Origin: Photobacterium angustum
GTDB taxonomy: Bacteria > Pseudomonadota > Gammaproteobacteria > Enterobacterales > Vibrionaceae
Length of the DNA: 64,000 nucleotides
Assembly: GCF_002954615.1 (NCBI RefSeq)
Contig: NZ_MSCJ01000001.1
Location: 868,001-932,000 of the forward strand
Reading direction: 5' to 3'
The position numbers were made by a program, and so were the translations under genes. Shown piece by piece: positions 56,226 to 64,000 of this stretch. The notes below the pieces were generated by a model. It was not told where the DNA came from. It made no database searches and was given only the letters and a program-made list of their open reading frames with translations. Position 1 is the stretch's first letter. Each line of letters begins with the position of its first letter.

Positions 56226-56414
56226 TAACCATAAACGTCAAATTACTTTTACTGATAGGTAATAATGGAATGCCTTAGGGGTATTTTTTTGTTGCTATCG
56301 TGTACGTTTTGAGTGTTTTGTTAATAAAAGTTACATCTTCCTCAAACAAAAACGTCATAAAGACATGCGATATTCCTTCTGGTTTGACCAGTCATTGTAT
56401 TTAAAGGAATAGAT

Positions 56415-58094
56415 ATGTCGTTATCACGTCGAGGATTTGTAAAAGCACTATCATCAGCAGCGATGATTACTTCGCTTACAGGGTGTAATAGTAATGATGA
56501 ACAACAAGAAAAATCGAAAGTTAAGGTTGGCTTTAATCACGGAGTTGCTAGTGGTGATCCTTTACAACATGCCGTTATTATTTGGACGCGTATTACGACA
56601 GACGCACGCTTAATTAACGTTCAATGGCAAGTCGCGACTGATGAACAATTTATGCAGATTGTTGCGTCAGGTGAGGTTACGACTGATAGCGTAAAAGATT
56701 TTACAGTAAAGGTAGATGTTAACGATCTACAATCTAATCAACATTATTATTATCGTTTTGAAGCAAATGATACGTTAAGTCCTGTAGGTCAGACTCAGAC
56801 TTTAGCTGAAGGTGAGCTAGATAAAGCGTCTATTGCTGTCGTGTCATGTTCTAATTTTCCTGCTGGTTACTTTAATGTGTATCGAGAAATAGTTAAACAG
56901 CACCAAACTTCACCTATCAATGCAGTCCTGCATTTAGGCGATTATATTTATGAATATGGGGCTGGGCAGTATGCTACTGAAGATGCACAACGTTTAAATC
57001 GCATTCCAAGTAAAGAGTCTGAATGCATTACTTTAGATGATTATCGCAAACGTTATGCGCAATACCGTAGTGACAGTGATCTTCAAGCGTTACATGCGGC
57101 GTTACCAATGATCGCTATTTGGGATGATCATGAAATAGCCAATGATACATGGCGAGAAGGGGCTGAGAATCATCAACAACAAGAAGGTGATTTTTCTCAA
57201 CGTCGAGCTGCAGCTGCATTAGCTTGGTTAGAATGGTTACCTGTTAGAGAAAACCCTGTTTCTTCTATGATCACCTATCGAGATTTTAGCTTTGGTGATT
57301 TGTTTGACTTATATATGTTAGATACCCGCGTTGTCGCACGAGATGAACCGCTTGATTACTTTTCACTGACAGATACATCGATTGAATCTATCTCTGGGTT
57401 AATTCAACAGGCGCGCGCTCCTGAACGCAAGTTGCTCGGCAGTGATCAAAAGCAATGGCTCAGTGAGCGTATGACAACGAATACGGCGAAATGGTCACTG
57501 TTAGGACAACAAGTCTTAATGGGTAAGATTGAAATGCCAAGTAGCGTCATGATGGGGCTATTTCAATTATTTCAGGCAACTGATGCAAATAAACCTGCTG
57601 CGATGAACGCGGTACAGAATGCCATTAGTGCGTATTTAGCAGATCCAAGTTCAGACCCATATTTACTGCCATATAATTTAGATGCTTGGGACGGGTTTTA
57701 TATGGAACGTGAATGGCTATACGGTGTGACGACAACGTTAAATAAACAGCTTATTACACTAGCAGGCGATAGCCACAATGCTTGGTGTAGTGAATTAAGT
57801 GATCATAAAGGGAAGGGAGTGGGGGTTGAGTTTGCGACAAGCTCGGTGACCTCTCCCGGATTAGAGAAATATTTAGGGTTAGACTTGAAAACTATTGGGC
57901 AAATGGAATTTGTCCTACCGCAATTAGTTTCTGAGCTTCAATGGGTTAATTTAAAACAACGCGGTTTCATTCGTTTAGATATTGATCATCAGCAAGTACT
58001 TTCAACGTGGCACTTTATTTCGACAGTAAAAGAGAAAGAGTACCAAGTAGAAACCCAGCAGGTGGTGACCCAAAATGGATTAATGGTCAGCTAA
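56415..58094 (+). CDS. phoD: PhoD-family alkaline phosphatase / phosphodiesterase
   Basis: 559-aa secreted metallo-phosphatase of the PhoD type. Tat signal SRRGFVKALSSAAMITSLTGC, which also carries a lipobox Cys, so it may be a Tat-exported lipoprotein. Then a PhoD N-terminal domain (FNHGVASGDPLQHAVIIWTR) and a metallophosphatase core: SCSNFPAGYFN, HLGDYIYEYG, IAIWDDHEIANDTW, and DSHNAWCSEL. Ca/Fe ligands are in these motifs. Would release phosphate from esters outside the cell and so feed the Pst system. A fragment GTCATAAA at 56354-56361 matches half a Pho box but I do not see a full one. Confidence 0.92.
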   Translation: MSLSRRGFVKALSSAAMITSLTGCNSNDEQQEKSKVKVGFNHGVASGDPLQHAVIIWTRITTDARLINVQWQVATDEQFMQIVASGEVTTDSVKDFTVKVDVNDLQSNQHYYYRFEANDTLSPVGQTQTLAEGELDKASIAVVSCSNFPAGYFNVYREIVKQHQTSPINAVLHLGDYIYEYGAGQYATEDAQRLNRIPSKESECITLDDYRKRYAQYRSDSDLQALHAALPMIAIWDDHEIANDTWREGAENHQQQEGDFSQRRAAAALAWLEWLPVRENPVSSMITYRDFSFGDLFDLYMLDTRVVARDEPLDYFSLTDTSIESISGLIQQARAPERKLLGSDQKQWLSERMTTNTAKWSLLGQQVLMGKIEMPSSVMMGLFQLFQATDANKPAAMNAVQNAISAYLADPSSDPYLLPYNLDAWDGFYMEREWLYGVTTTLNKQLITLAGDSHNAWCSELSDHKGKGVGVEFATSSVTSPGLEKYLGLDLKTIGQMEFVLPQLVSELQWVNLKQRGFIRLDIDHQQVLSTWHFISTVKEKEYQVETQQVVTQNGLMVS

Positions 58095-58118
58095 ACCTAT
58101 TTATAATTAACAATGAAT

Positions 58119-58155
58119 AACCTGATGAATTGCCGTTTGGTGAATGAGTCAGGTT
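58119..58155 (+). terminator. terminator of phoD
   Basis: Stem AACCTGA/TCAGGTT with a long loop, followed by TTTTTT. Confidence 0.7.
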
Positions 58156-58328
58156 TTTTCATACATATATCAATATCTGCTCATAAAATATAAGCAATCG
58201 ATGCTTTTTATGCGGTAGTTAATCTTTTGATTTATATCATTAAATATAGCATTTTAAAGCGTAATATAACGTAGTATGGTGGTGGAATTTTGCTGCTGCT
58301 TGTATCTATGTCATTGGAAGGCTTAACG

Positions 58329-58994
58329 ATGTTCAAAAAATCACGGTTTATTTTAAAATCCCTCTTATTGCTTAGTACCGTTGCAGCTACAAATGTGAAT
58401 GCGACTGAGCTTGAATCTATGATCCCAACGACGTTAACAGGCAAGTTAAATTATGCGACTTTGAATTATTGGTTAGATACGCCAGACGGTCATCGTTATG
58501 AACTGCTTATTAATGGAACCAATGAACCATTTATTATGGATAAGGTTGGGGAAAAGATAACTTTGAATGGTGCAATATTGACCTATTCGGATAAAAGCCA
58601 ATATTTTCAGCCTAAATTTGAACGAGCCCCACAATCTAAGCCATTAATTTTTACCAAGAGCACTGATGGTGATGCCGCTAGTTTATATTTGGATAGTAAT
58701 AAAATTTATACGTCAGAAGAATACGTGGATTTGGGGATAGAAAAAGAATTCCCAATTGATAATGGCAAAGTGAGTTTAGTATGGTTGTCGACCGGAGGGA
58801 CGGCATGTCCTGCAATGTTTATGTATGTTGTGGCGAGACAGAACTCATTGCCTTTAATGACTTCTGAGTTTGGTAATTGTAGCGATATCCCAACAATTAC
58901 GAATAATAAGAAGGAAATTACCGTTTCATTACCTGGCAATCCTGCGCAAACATGGGCATTTGATCAGAGTGACTTTAGGCTGTATGAAAAATAA
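58329..58994 (+). CDS. hypothetical secreted protein, 221 aa
   Basis: Function not recognised. Start at ATG 58329 (MFKKSRFILKSLLLLSTVAATNVNA, a good signal peptide) with GGAAGG about 10 bases ahead; the frame runs 13 codons further up. The mature part is beta-rich, with YWLDTPDGHRYELLING, FPIDNGKVSLVWLSTGGTACP and SLPGNPAQTWAFDQ, and has two Cys that could pair (TACP and GNCSD). Likely periplasmic. Between phoD and the convergent budA. Confidence 0.65.
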   Translation: MFKKSRFILKSLLLLSTVAATNVNATELESMIPTTLTGKLNYATLNYWLDTPDGHRYELLINGTNEPFIMDKVGEKITLNGAILTYSDKSQYFQPKFERAPQSKPLIFTKSTDGDAASLYLDSNKIYTSEEYVDLGIEKEFPIDNGKVSLVWLSTGGTACPAMFMYVVARQNSLPLMTSEFGNCSDIPTITNNKKEITVSLPGNPAQTWAFDQSDFRLYEK

Positions 58995-59004
58995 GAGATA
59001 AAAG

Positions 59005-59032
59005 AAAAGGAGCATTAATAAACGCTCCTTTT
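59005..59032. terminator. bidirectional terminator, secreted protein gene / budA
   Basis: Nine-bp stem AAAAGGAGC/GCTCCTTTT, T-rich on both strands. Confidence 0.85.
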
Positions 59033-59062
59033 TTCTTTAAGGAATACCTAATATTTTAAATT

Positions 59063-59782
59063 TTATTTCTCAGTTACATGGATCGCAGTTTGTAGATCTT
59101 CAGGATGAAGATCTGCGCGATCAAACTCTTGTGATGCGGGCATACGAAGGTGGAAATCTTTAAATATTTCAACTTCAACATTACCTTCTGTGAGAATAAA
59201 GTCACTCACATGGCCACCTTGAGTACGATCATCACTAATAAAGTGAAAGTGGAATCCAGGTACATTAATACCAATCATATAATCAGGTATTTTAAAGCCA
59301 ATCATCACACCTGAAACATGCGTCATTTCAGCAATAGGTTGATGCTTAACAACTTCAACCATAGGTGGATAAGGGCGGTGCTGAGCAGGTACAGTACGTG
59401 TTTTCACATACGAGAACTTACCTGTTAAACGAATGGCATTAATCGCGTTGTGAGCGAGTAAACCTTGCTCTAAGCATGTTTCAAATTCTTTTTTACTTAG
59501 TTCAATTAAACTCAGTTTTGCTTTTGGCTCAAAGTTAACAACCGAAGCAAATGGCGTGGTGATATCGTGATCAACAAGATGAACATCGCCTGTGCTTGTA
59601 AGCTGGTAAACTTCATCACCCATTACGATCATTTCACCGTCAAGATCGTTAAAGGTACCAATACCAAAGTTACCATGATCTAATAACTGACCAATTGTGA
59701 AATCACCTTGATATAAACCAGCAATTAATGCACTCATCATTGAGGTTTGGTAGAACGTTTTGTTATGTATTTCAGCACTCAT
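59063..59782 (-). CDS. budA: alpha-acetolactate decarboxylase
   Basis: Converts acetolactate to acetoin, a neutral product that limits acidification in fermentation. 239 aa. Zinc-binding His residues are in HFHFISDDRTQGGHVSDF (the paired HxH and the later His), with GTFNDLDGEMIVMGDEVYQL upstream as the family signature. Lies 12 bp after budB in the same operon. No acetoin reductase or AlsR-type regulator is adjacent. Confidence 0.94.
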   Translation of the reverse strand: MSAEIHNKTFYQTSMMSALIAGLYQGDFTIGQLLDHGNFGIGTFNDLDGEMIVMGDEVYQLTSTGDVHLVDHDITTPFASVVNFEPKAKLSLIELSKKEFETCLEQGLLAHNAINAIRLTGKFSYVKTRTVPAQHRPYPPMVEVVKHQPIAEMTHVSGVMIGFKIPDYMIGINVPGFHFHFISDDRTQGGHVSDFILTEGNVEVEIFKDFHLRMPASQEFDRADLHPEDLQTAIHVTEK

Positions 59783-59794
59783 GTGAAGCTCCTA

Positions 59795-61459
59795 TTAATC
59801 TTGTTGGCATGGGTGAAGTTGATCAAGTAGGCGACTGTTATCGCTATAATCAACATTGACGTTGACCAATACTGGGCCACTTAAGCTCATAGCTTTTCGC
59901 ATAACAGGCTCTATATCATCGGCAGTATTGATCGCTAAACCATGTGCGCCGAAGCTTTCTGCGTACTTAACAATGTCAGGCCCCATAAAGCTGACAGCAC
60001 TTTCTCGACCATACTTTTTAAGCTGTTGGATCTTAACCATGTCATAACTGTGATCTGTCCAAACAAAGTGAACGATATTACATTTATGACGAACGGCCGT
60101 GGCTAATTCCATTGATGAGAATAAGAAGCCACCATCACCAGACATGGAAATGACTTTTTCATTAGGGTGAAGTAGGGAAGCTGCAATGGCCCAAGGTAAA
60201 GCGACGCCCAATGTTTGTTGACCATTGCTGAACAATAAACGACGAGGTTCAAAGCTGTGGAAGTAACGTGCCATCCAAATATAGATAGAGCCTACATCAC
60301 AACATACAGTGGTGTCGTCACTAACAAAGCGACGTAAATCATGAACAAAACGAAGTGGGTGAACACCGTTTGAAGAGGTCTTATTTACACCCATTTGCAT
60401 TATATGTTGTAAATCGTGGCGTAATAATTGGATTTGTTGGTTACTTTCTAATGATTCTCGCTTATCTAATTCAGAAGCAATAGACGTAACAGACACCGCT
60501 AAGTCACCCACAACTTCACAAACAGGGTTATAGCTAATTTCTAAATCAGCTTGTTGATAACCAATATGAATAATTGGTGTATTTGCATCTTTATTCCAAA
60601 GAATAGGATCGTATTCAATGGGGCTGTAGCCAATGGTAATGATTAAATCTGCACTGTTTAATGCAATATCACCAGGCTGGTTTTTAAATAAGCCTACACG
60701 ACCTAAAAAGCAGTTGTATAAATCATGAGAAATAACCCCAGCTGCGGCAAATGTATTTACAACTGCAACTGGTGTTTGTTTGAGTAGTTGGCGAATGGCA
60801 TCAGTAACAAAAGGCTGGCTCGCATCCATACCCAGTAATAAAACCGGATTTTTTGCGGCATTAATGCGATCAGCCGCCTGACGAATAGCTTGTGGGTGAG
60901 CACCACCAAACAAAATTGGATTAGGCTGTTGTACTGGCTGGTAAGGAATACGATTAGTTAGAATATCTTGCGGTAAGCTAACGAAGCTTGCACCTTGCGT
61001 AGGTTGTTCTGCAATGCGAAAAGCTTTATGTACAACATCAGATACCGAGCTACTATCCATTACTTCTGCTGAAAACTTGGTAATAGGATTAAATAGGGAA
61101 CGAGTATCCATGGATTGGTGAGTATTGTGAGAATACATAGAAAGCGGTACAGCACCTGCAAGTGCAACCACAGGATCACCTTCACTGTTTGCTGTTGCAA
61201 CGCCTGTTACAAGGTTTGATGCGCCAGGACCGGAAGTCGCTAAACAAATGCCTGCTTTACCCGTTAAACGCCCTGTTGCTGCTGCCATAAACGCCGCATT
61301 TTGTTCATGATGACAAATAATGATTTCTGGTCCGTTATCACAAACAGCATCGAAAACAGCATCTACTTTTGCACCTGGAATACCAAAAATGTGTGGAACG
61401 TTATGTGCATTTAAAGTTTCAACAACTAGTTCAGCACCAGAGACGGTTTTATCCGACAT
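59795..61459 (-). CDS. budB: catabolic acetolactate synthase
   Basis: Thiamine-diphosphate enzyme joining two pyruvates to acetolactate. 554 aa. The activating Glu is in CHHEQNAAFMAAATGRLTG (about residue 51), the ThDP/Mg motif begins at GDGGFLFSSMELATA and continues to the Asn-like end in TDHSYDMV. It is closer to the catabolic AlsS/BudB type than to IlvB (no long FAD-type linker by eye). First gene of budBA. A CRP-like site lies about 70 bp upstream. Confidence 0.93.
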   Translation of the reverse strand: MSDKTVSGAELVVETLNAHNVPHIFGIPGAKVDAVFDAVCDNGPEIIICHHEQNAAFMAAATGRLTGKAGICLATSGPGASNLVTGVATANSEGDPVVALAGAVPLSMYSHNTHQSMDTRSLFNPITKFSAEVMDSSSVSDVVHKAFRIAEQPTQGASFVSLPQDILTNRIPYQPVQQPNPILFGGAHPQAIRQAADRINAAKNPVLLLGMDASQPFVTDAIRQLLKQTPVAVVNTFAAAGVISHDLYNCFLGRVGLFKNQPGDIALNSADLIITIGYSPIEYDPILWNKDANTPIIHIGYQQADLEISYNPVCEVVGDLAVSVTSIASELDKRESLESNQQIQLLRHDLQHIMQMGVNKTSSNGVHPLRFVHDLRRFVSDDTTVCCDVGSIYIWMARYFHSFEPRRLLFSNGQQTLGVALPWAIAASLLHPNEKVISMSGDGGFLFSSMELATAVRHKCNIVHFVWTDHSYDMVKIQQLKKYGRESAVSFMGPDIVKYAESFGAHGLAINTADDIEPVMRKAMSLSGPVLVNVNVDYSDNSRLLDQLHPCQQD

Positions 61460-61525
61460 ATAAGCCTCAAAATCATATTTATTAAGTTAATAGGCTCAGG
61501 ACATTGTTCGTGAATTCGAATTTTA

Positions 61526-61541
61526 TGTGATGAGTGGCACA
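61526..61541. promoter_or_regulatory. CRP-like site upstream of budB
   Basis: TGTGA-TGAGTG-GCACA, 9 of 10 positions of the consensus TGTGA-N6-TCACA, 67 bp ahead of the budB start. Confidence 0.4.
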
Positions 61542-61641
61542 ATTCTATACATTCATCATACAAATCAAATAACTGAAAATGAAAGTTAAATTCTCAATTT
61601 AAAGATTAGGAGGGTGAGGGGAGAACTTAATATGTAAAAAA

Positions 61642-61671
61642 TGCCAGCCTTTATATTATAAAGGACTGGCA
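61642..61671 (-). terminator. terminator of nupC
   Basis: Stem TGCCAG/CTGGCA extended by CCTTTATA/TATAAAGG with a small bulge, then TTTTTT on the minus strand. Confidence 0.85.
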
Positions 61672-61700
61672 CTTTAAAAGGGGAATGGCAATAGCAGCGA

Positions 61701-62891
61701 TTAGATCATGATGCCTGCGATTAACGCTGATAGAAAACTAACGAGGGTAGAACCGTAAAGTAGACGTAAACCAAAGCGTGCCACCATATTACCTTTTTCT
61801 TCGTTAACCCCTTTAACAGCCCCAGCAATAATACCGATAGAGCTAAAGTTAGCGAATGACACAAGGAAGATAGAAACAATACCTACGGTGTGCGGTGTTA
61901 ATTCACTTACTTGTTTTTGTAGCGACAGCATTGCTACAAATTCGTTAGCAACAAGCTTGGTTGCCATGATACTACCTGCTTGTAGGGCTTCATGGGCAGG
62001 GATACCCATGATCCATGCAAATGGATAGAAAGCGTAGCCAATAACATCTTGGAAGCTAATACCGAATGCAGCATCAAAGCCGGCATTAATCATTGAAATT
62101 AGTGCGATAAAACCAATCAGCATTGCCGCTACAATAACCGCGACTTTAAAACCAGTAAGAATATATTCTCCTAACATTTCAAAGAACGTCAGTTTCTCAC
62201 CACTTTCAGCCGCCATCATCTCATCAATATTCATCTCTGCTTCGTGGTCATATGGGTTAATGATAGAGAGAATAATGAAGGTACTAAACATGTTTAGAAA
62301 CAAGGCTGCAACCACGTATTTAGGATCGATTAGCTTCATGTAAGAACCGACAATAGACATCGATACGGTTGACATGGCTGTTGCCGCTAACGTGTACATG
62401 CGACGCTCAGACATTCTACCGAGAATATCTTTATAGGTGATGAAGTTTTCAGATTGACCGACCATTAAGGCACTAATAGCGTTAAAGGATTCAAGTTTAC
62501 CCATGCCATTAACTTTTGATAATAAATATCCAAGGCCTTTGATGACATATGGCAAAACTTTGATGTGCTGAAGAATACCAATCAGTGCTGAAATGAATAC
62601 GATTGGCATTAGAACACTTAAGAAGAAGTTAAAGCCATCATTGTTAGATAGGTTACCAAATACGAAATTTGTCCCTTCTGCGGCAAAGTTCAGTAATCCA
62701 TTAAATCCATCAGCAAACTCTTTAACGATCCCTGTACCCATTGAGGAGTTAAGCAAGAAGTAGGCTAATCCCATTTCAATAAGCAGTAGCTGAATAATAT
62801 ATCTGTACTTGATGTTTTTACGGTTATTACTTGCAACAAGTGCTAGGGCAGCTATAACGATTAACCCTAAAACGAAATGTAGATAGACCAT
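61701..62891 (-). CDS. nupC: nucleoside transporter NupC
   Basis: 396-aa concentrative nucleoside:proton symporter of the inner membrane. Close to E. coli NupC in length and layout: N-terminal helices, then [22 protein letters not shown] (HP1, with the conserved QSE), [17 protein letters not shown], and [18 protein letters not shown] (HP2 region). Distinct from the longer CNT protein at 18066. The upstream region contains several small stem-loops and an imperfect CRP-like site. Confidence 0.92.
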   Translation of the reverse strand: MVYLHFVLGLIVIAALALVASNNRKNIKYRYIIQLLLIEMGLAYFLLNSSMGTGIVKEFADGFNGLLNFAAEGTNFVFGNLSNNDGFNFFLSVLMPIVFISALIGILQHIKVLPYVIKGLGYLLSKVNGMGKLESFNAISALMVGQSENFITYKDILGRMSERRMYTLAATAMSTVSMSIVGSYMKLIDPKYVVAALFLNMFSTFIILSIINPYDHEAEMNIDEMMAAESGEKLTFFEMLGEYILTGFKVAVIVAAMLIGFIALISMINAGFDAAFGISFQDVIGYAFYPFAWIMGIPAHEALQAGSIMATKLVANEFVAMLSLQKQVSELTPHTVGIVSIFLVSFANFSSIGIIAGAVKGVNEEKGNMVARFGLRLLYGSTLVSFLSALIAGIMI

Positions 62892-63027
62892 GTTTGGTTG
62901 CTCTCAGTGTGATTCTTGTCGATCAATGTATTTATGTTTAAACATTTCTTTCTTACTAAAAGTGACCAATATCTCACTTTTTTAGTAGCGTAATTTTCTG
63001 TCATTATTACGTGCTTAGATCAATGAC

Positions 63028-63074
63028 GATTGCGGCAAACGATTGCTCTTCGAAAGAGCCCTGTAGTTACAGGG
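63028..63074 (-). other. cluster of stem-loops in the nupC upstream region
   Basis: Two adjacent hairpins, GCTCTT/AAGAGC (63045-63059) and CCCTGT/ACAGGG (63059-63074), next to a direct repeat CGATTGC (63028-63034 and 63040-63046). Not recognised as a known riboswitch. Confidence 0.45.
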
Positions 63075-63127
63075 GTGTCGTTATACGCTTAAATGAGTCT
63101 CTCATCAATATACTAAATTAGTATAAC

Positions 63128-63143
63128 TGTGAGCTGAATCTCA
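63128..63143. promoter_or_regulatory. imperfect CRP-like site upstream of nupC
   Basis: TGTGA-GCTGAA-TCTCA, 9 of 10 positions of TGTGA-N6-TCACA. About 240 bp ahead of nupC. Confidence 0.3.
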
Positions 63144-63409
63144 CCTGTAATATGATTGAAAAATGCTTTATTCAGAGTTTTTAAAATATAACAGTAGGAT
63201 AGTCGTTAAAAACTCGTTGATTAAATAGACAGTTGTAGTTTGTGTGTATATCAAATGTTATTTTTAATTGTGTTCATTAAATATGGAAAATAATATTTTA
63301 GATAAATAAATTTCAGATTTTTGTAAATATGATTCAATGCTGCGCTTAATATTCATTTATCTTACGAAAGAAAATATTATATTCGTGATAATTTAGTGGA
63401 ATAGAAACG

Positions 63410-63505
63410 ATGAAAAAATCCTCTAAAAATCGTAAACTATGGTACTTCCATCGACACGATCAGCGCAATGAAACAAGACTGAATAAAAGCCTAAAGTCAA
63501 AATAA
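63410..63505 (+). CDS. possible 31-aa basic ORF
   Basis: MKKSSKNRKLWYFHRHDQRN... 31 codons, very Lys/Arg-rich, between divergent-looking regions; ribosome binding site weak (TGGAA). In composition it is like the two short ORFs near 48 kb, but I see no shared motif. Confidence 0.3.
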   Translation: MKKSSKNRKLWYFHRHDQRNETRLNKSLKSK

Positions 63506-63569
63506 TGCATGGAAGGCTAACTTACGTTGAACGTCTAAGTTAAAGACGGTTCAACGTAAGTAAGAATAC

Positions 63570-64000
63570 TTATTCTAGAATGGTTGGGGCGTTAAACCGG
63601 TAGGGTGGTACAAAAGGTCGTATACTTTTCTCTCGGTGTTTTTTTAAACGCATTAATTGCTTATAGACAATATAATAACGATTTATATTCGTAACATAGA
63701 CAATAGGTTGTTTGCCTATGTGCTTCCTTGTGATAATTTCAACATTATTAAACCATATATCAGGGTTGTAGCCTTTTTCCTTTGCATAACGGCGCATTTT
63801 TCTTATATTGCCAGGACCAGCATTATAAGAGGCGAGTGTCATATATATTTTATTATCAAAAGTTAGGCGGTTATCATTTAAGTAATTATTTTGGATATAG
63901 CGCATATATTTTATACCCGCATGAACATTATTACTGGAGATATAAATGTTAGGAATATTTATATATCGATCTCTTGCCGTACTTGGTAGAACTTGCATGA
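63570..64000 (-). CDS. lytic transglycosylase, SLT domain, 5'-truncated by window edge
   Basis: C-terminal part of a membrane-bound lytic murein transglycosylase; the frame stays open to the window edge, so the true start lies beyond 64000. Visible SLT motifs: MQVLPSTARD, then NNVHAGIKYMRYIQ and LASYNAGPGNIRKMRR. The following WFNNVEIITRKHIGKQPIVYVTN and KYY-like tail match the MltF-type proteins that pair an SLT domain with an N-terminal solute-binding domain. The catalytic Glu itself would be upstream and is not in the window. Confidence 0.85.
   Translation of the reverse strand, partial: MQVLPSTARDRYINIPNIYISSNNVHAGIKYMRYIQNNYLNDNRLTFDNKIYMTLASYNAGPGNIRKMRRYAKEKGYNPDIWFNNVEIITRKHIGKQPIVYVTNINRYYIVYKQLMRLKKHREKSIRPFVPPYRFNAPTILE

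Noticed and set aside
56330..56400. Pho box upstream of phoD
   Set aside because: Only one half (GTCATAAA) matches; the 11-bp-spaced repeat is not there.
62892..63409. Purine or preQ1 riboswitch before nupC
   Set aside because: The hairpins do not carry the conserved loop sequences of those classes; kept only as an unknown structured region.

Overview
The window looks like a chromosomal segment of a marine gammaproteobacterium of the Vibrionaceae, most likely Photobacterium. The base for this is gene content: a SEC-C protein of the family named after a P. profundum locus, a torECA operon, an alternative oxidase with a DUF1971 partner, a chitinase of the Vibrio ChiA-1 type and length, long-form PurC, PliG, and catabolic acetolactate genes, all in AT-rich DNA with compact Rho-independent terminators. 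I see no rRNA, tRNA, CRISPR array, insertion sequence or prophage. Species is inference.

Layout. 1-5.5 kb: 3' end of an RNase H gene, dcuC, pliG, several small unknown genes and a DUF4250 gene. 5.5-9 kb: divergent metR/metE with three MetJ-type boxes and a MetR-type site between them. 9-16.5 kb: META-domain lipoprotein, an MscS-type channel, an aox-DUF1971 operon behind two palindromes that resemble NsrR sites, and pstSCAB behind a Pho box but without phoU. 16.8-25.9 kb: a LysR regulator, a CNT nucleoside transporter, a five-module chitinase, DUF805, an aromatic amino acid permease with a possible leader peptide, and an NlpC/P60 lipoprotein. 26.2-29.5 kb: a solute-binding protein gene overlapping a diguanylate cyclase gene, with no ABC permease or ATPase. 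29.6-37.6 kb: PepSY membrane protein, SpoU methyltransferase, SEC-C protein, the zwf-pgl-gnd operon and an orphan secreted protein. 37.9-45.3 kb: torECA, purC with a PurR box, a YdjM-like protein and DUF445. 45.5-50 kb: UvrD/Rep-like helicase, two unlisted short paralogous ORFs and a DAACS symporter. 50.3-56 kb: class III alcohol dehydrogenase, three consecutive Gfa-type genes and an NDH-2-like dehydrogenase. 56.4-64 kb: PhoD-type phosphatase, a secreted unknown, budBA, nupC, and the 3' end of a lytic transglycosylase gene.

How the genes fit together. Several units match life with fluctuating oxygen: C4-dicarboxylate transport, TMAO respiration, acetoin-pathway fermentation, alternative oxidase. 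Others deal with nitrosative or aldehyde stress (aox with DUF1971; AdhC with Gfa-like proteins). Phosphate scavenging (pst, phoD), chitin use and nucleoside uptake complete a nutrient-acquisition picture.

The most novel-looking items are (1) the solute-binding protein/diguanylate cyclase pair, (2) the tandem triplicated gfa array in which coding copies are nearly identical but spacers have diverged, with promoter sequence shared across the locus, (3) the paired short paralogous ORFs after the helicase, and (4) a 33-codon upstream ORF before the permease. All counts and alignments were done by eye.
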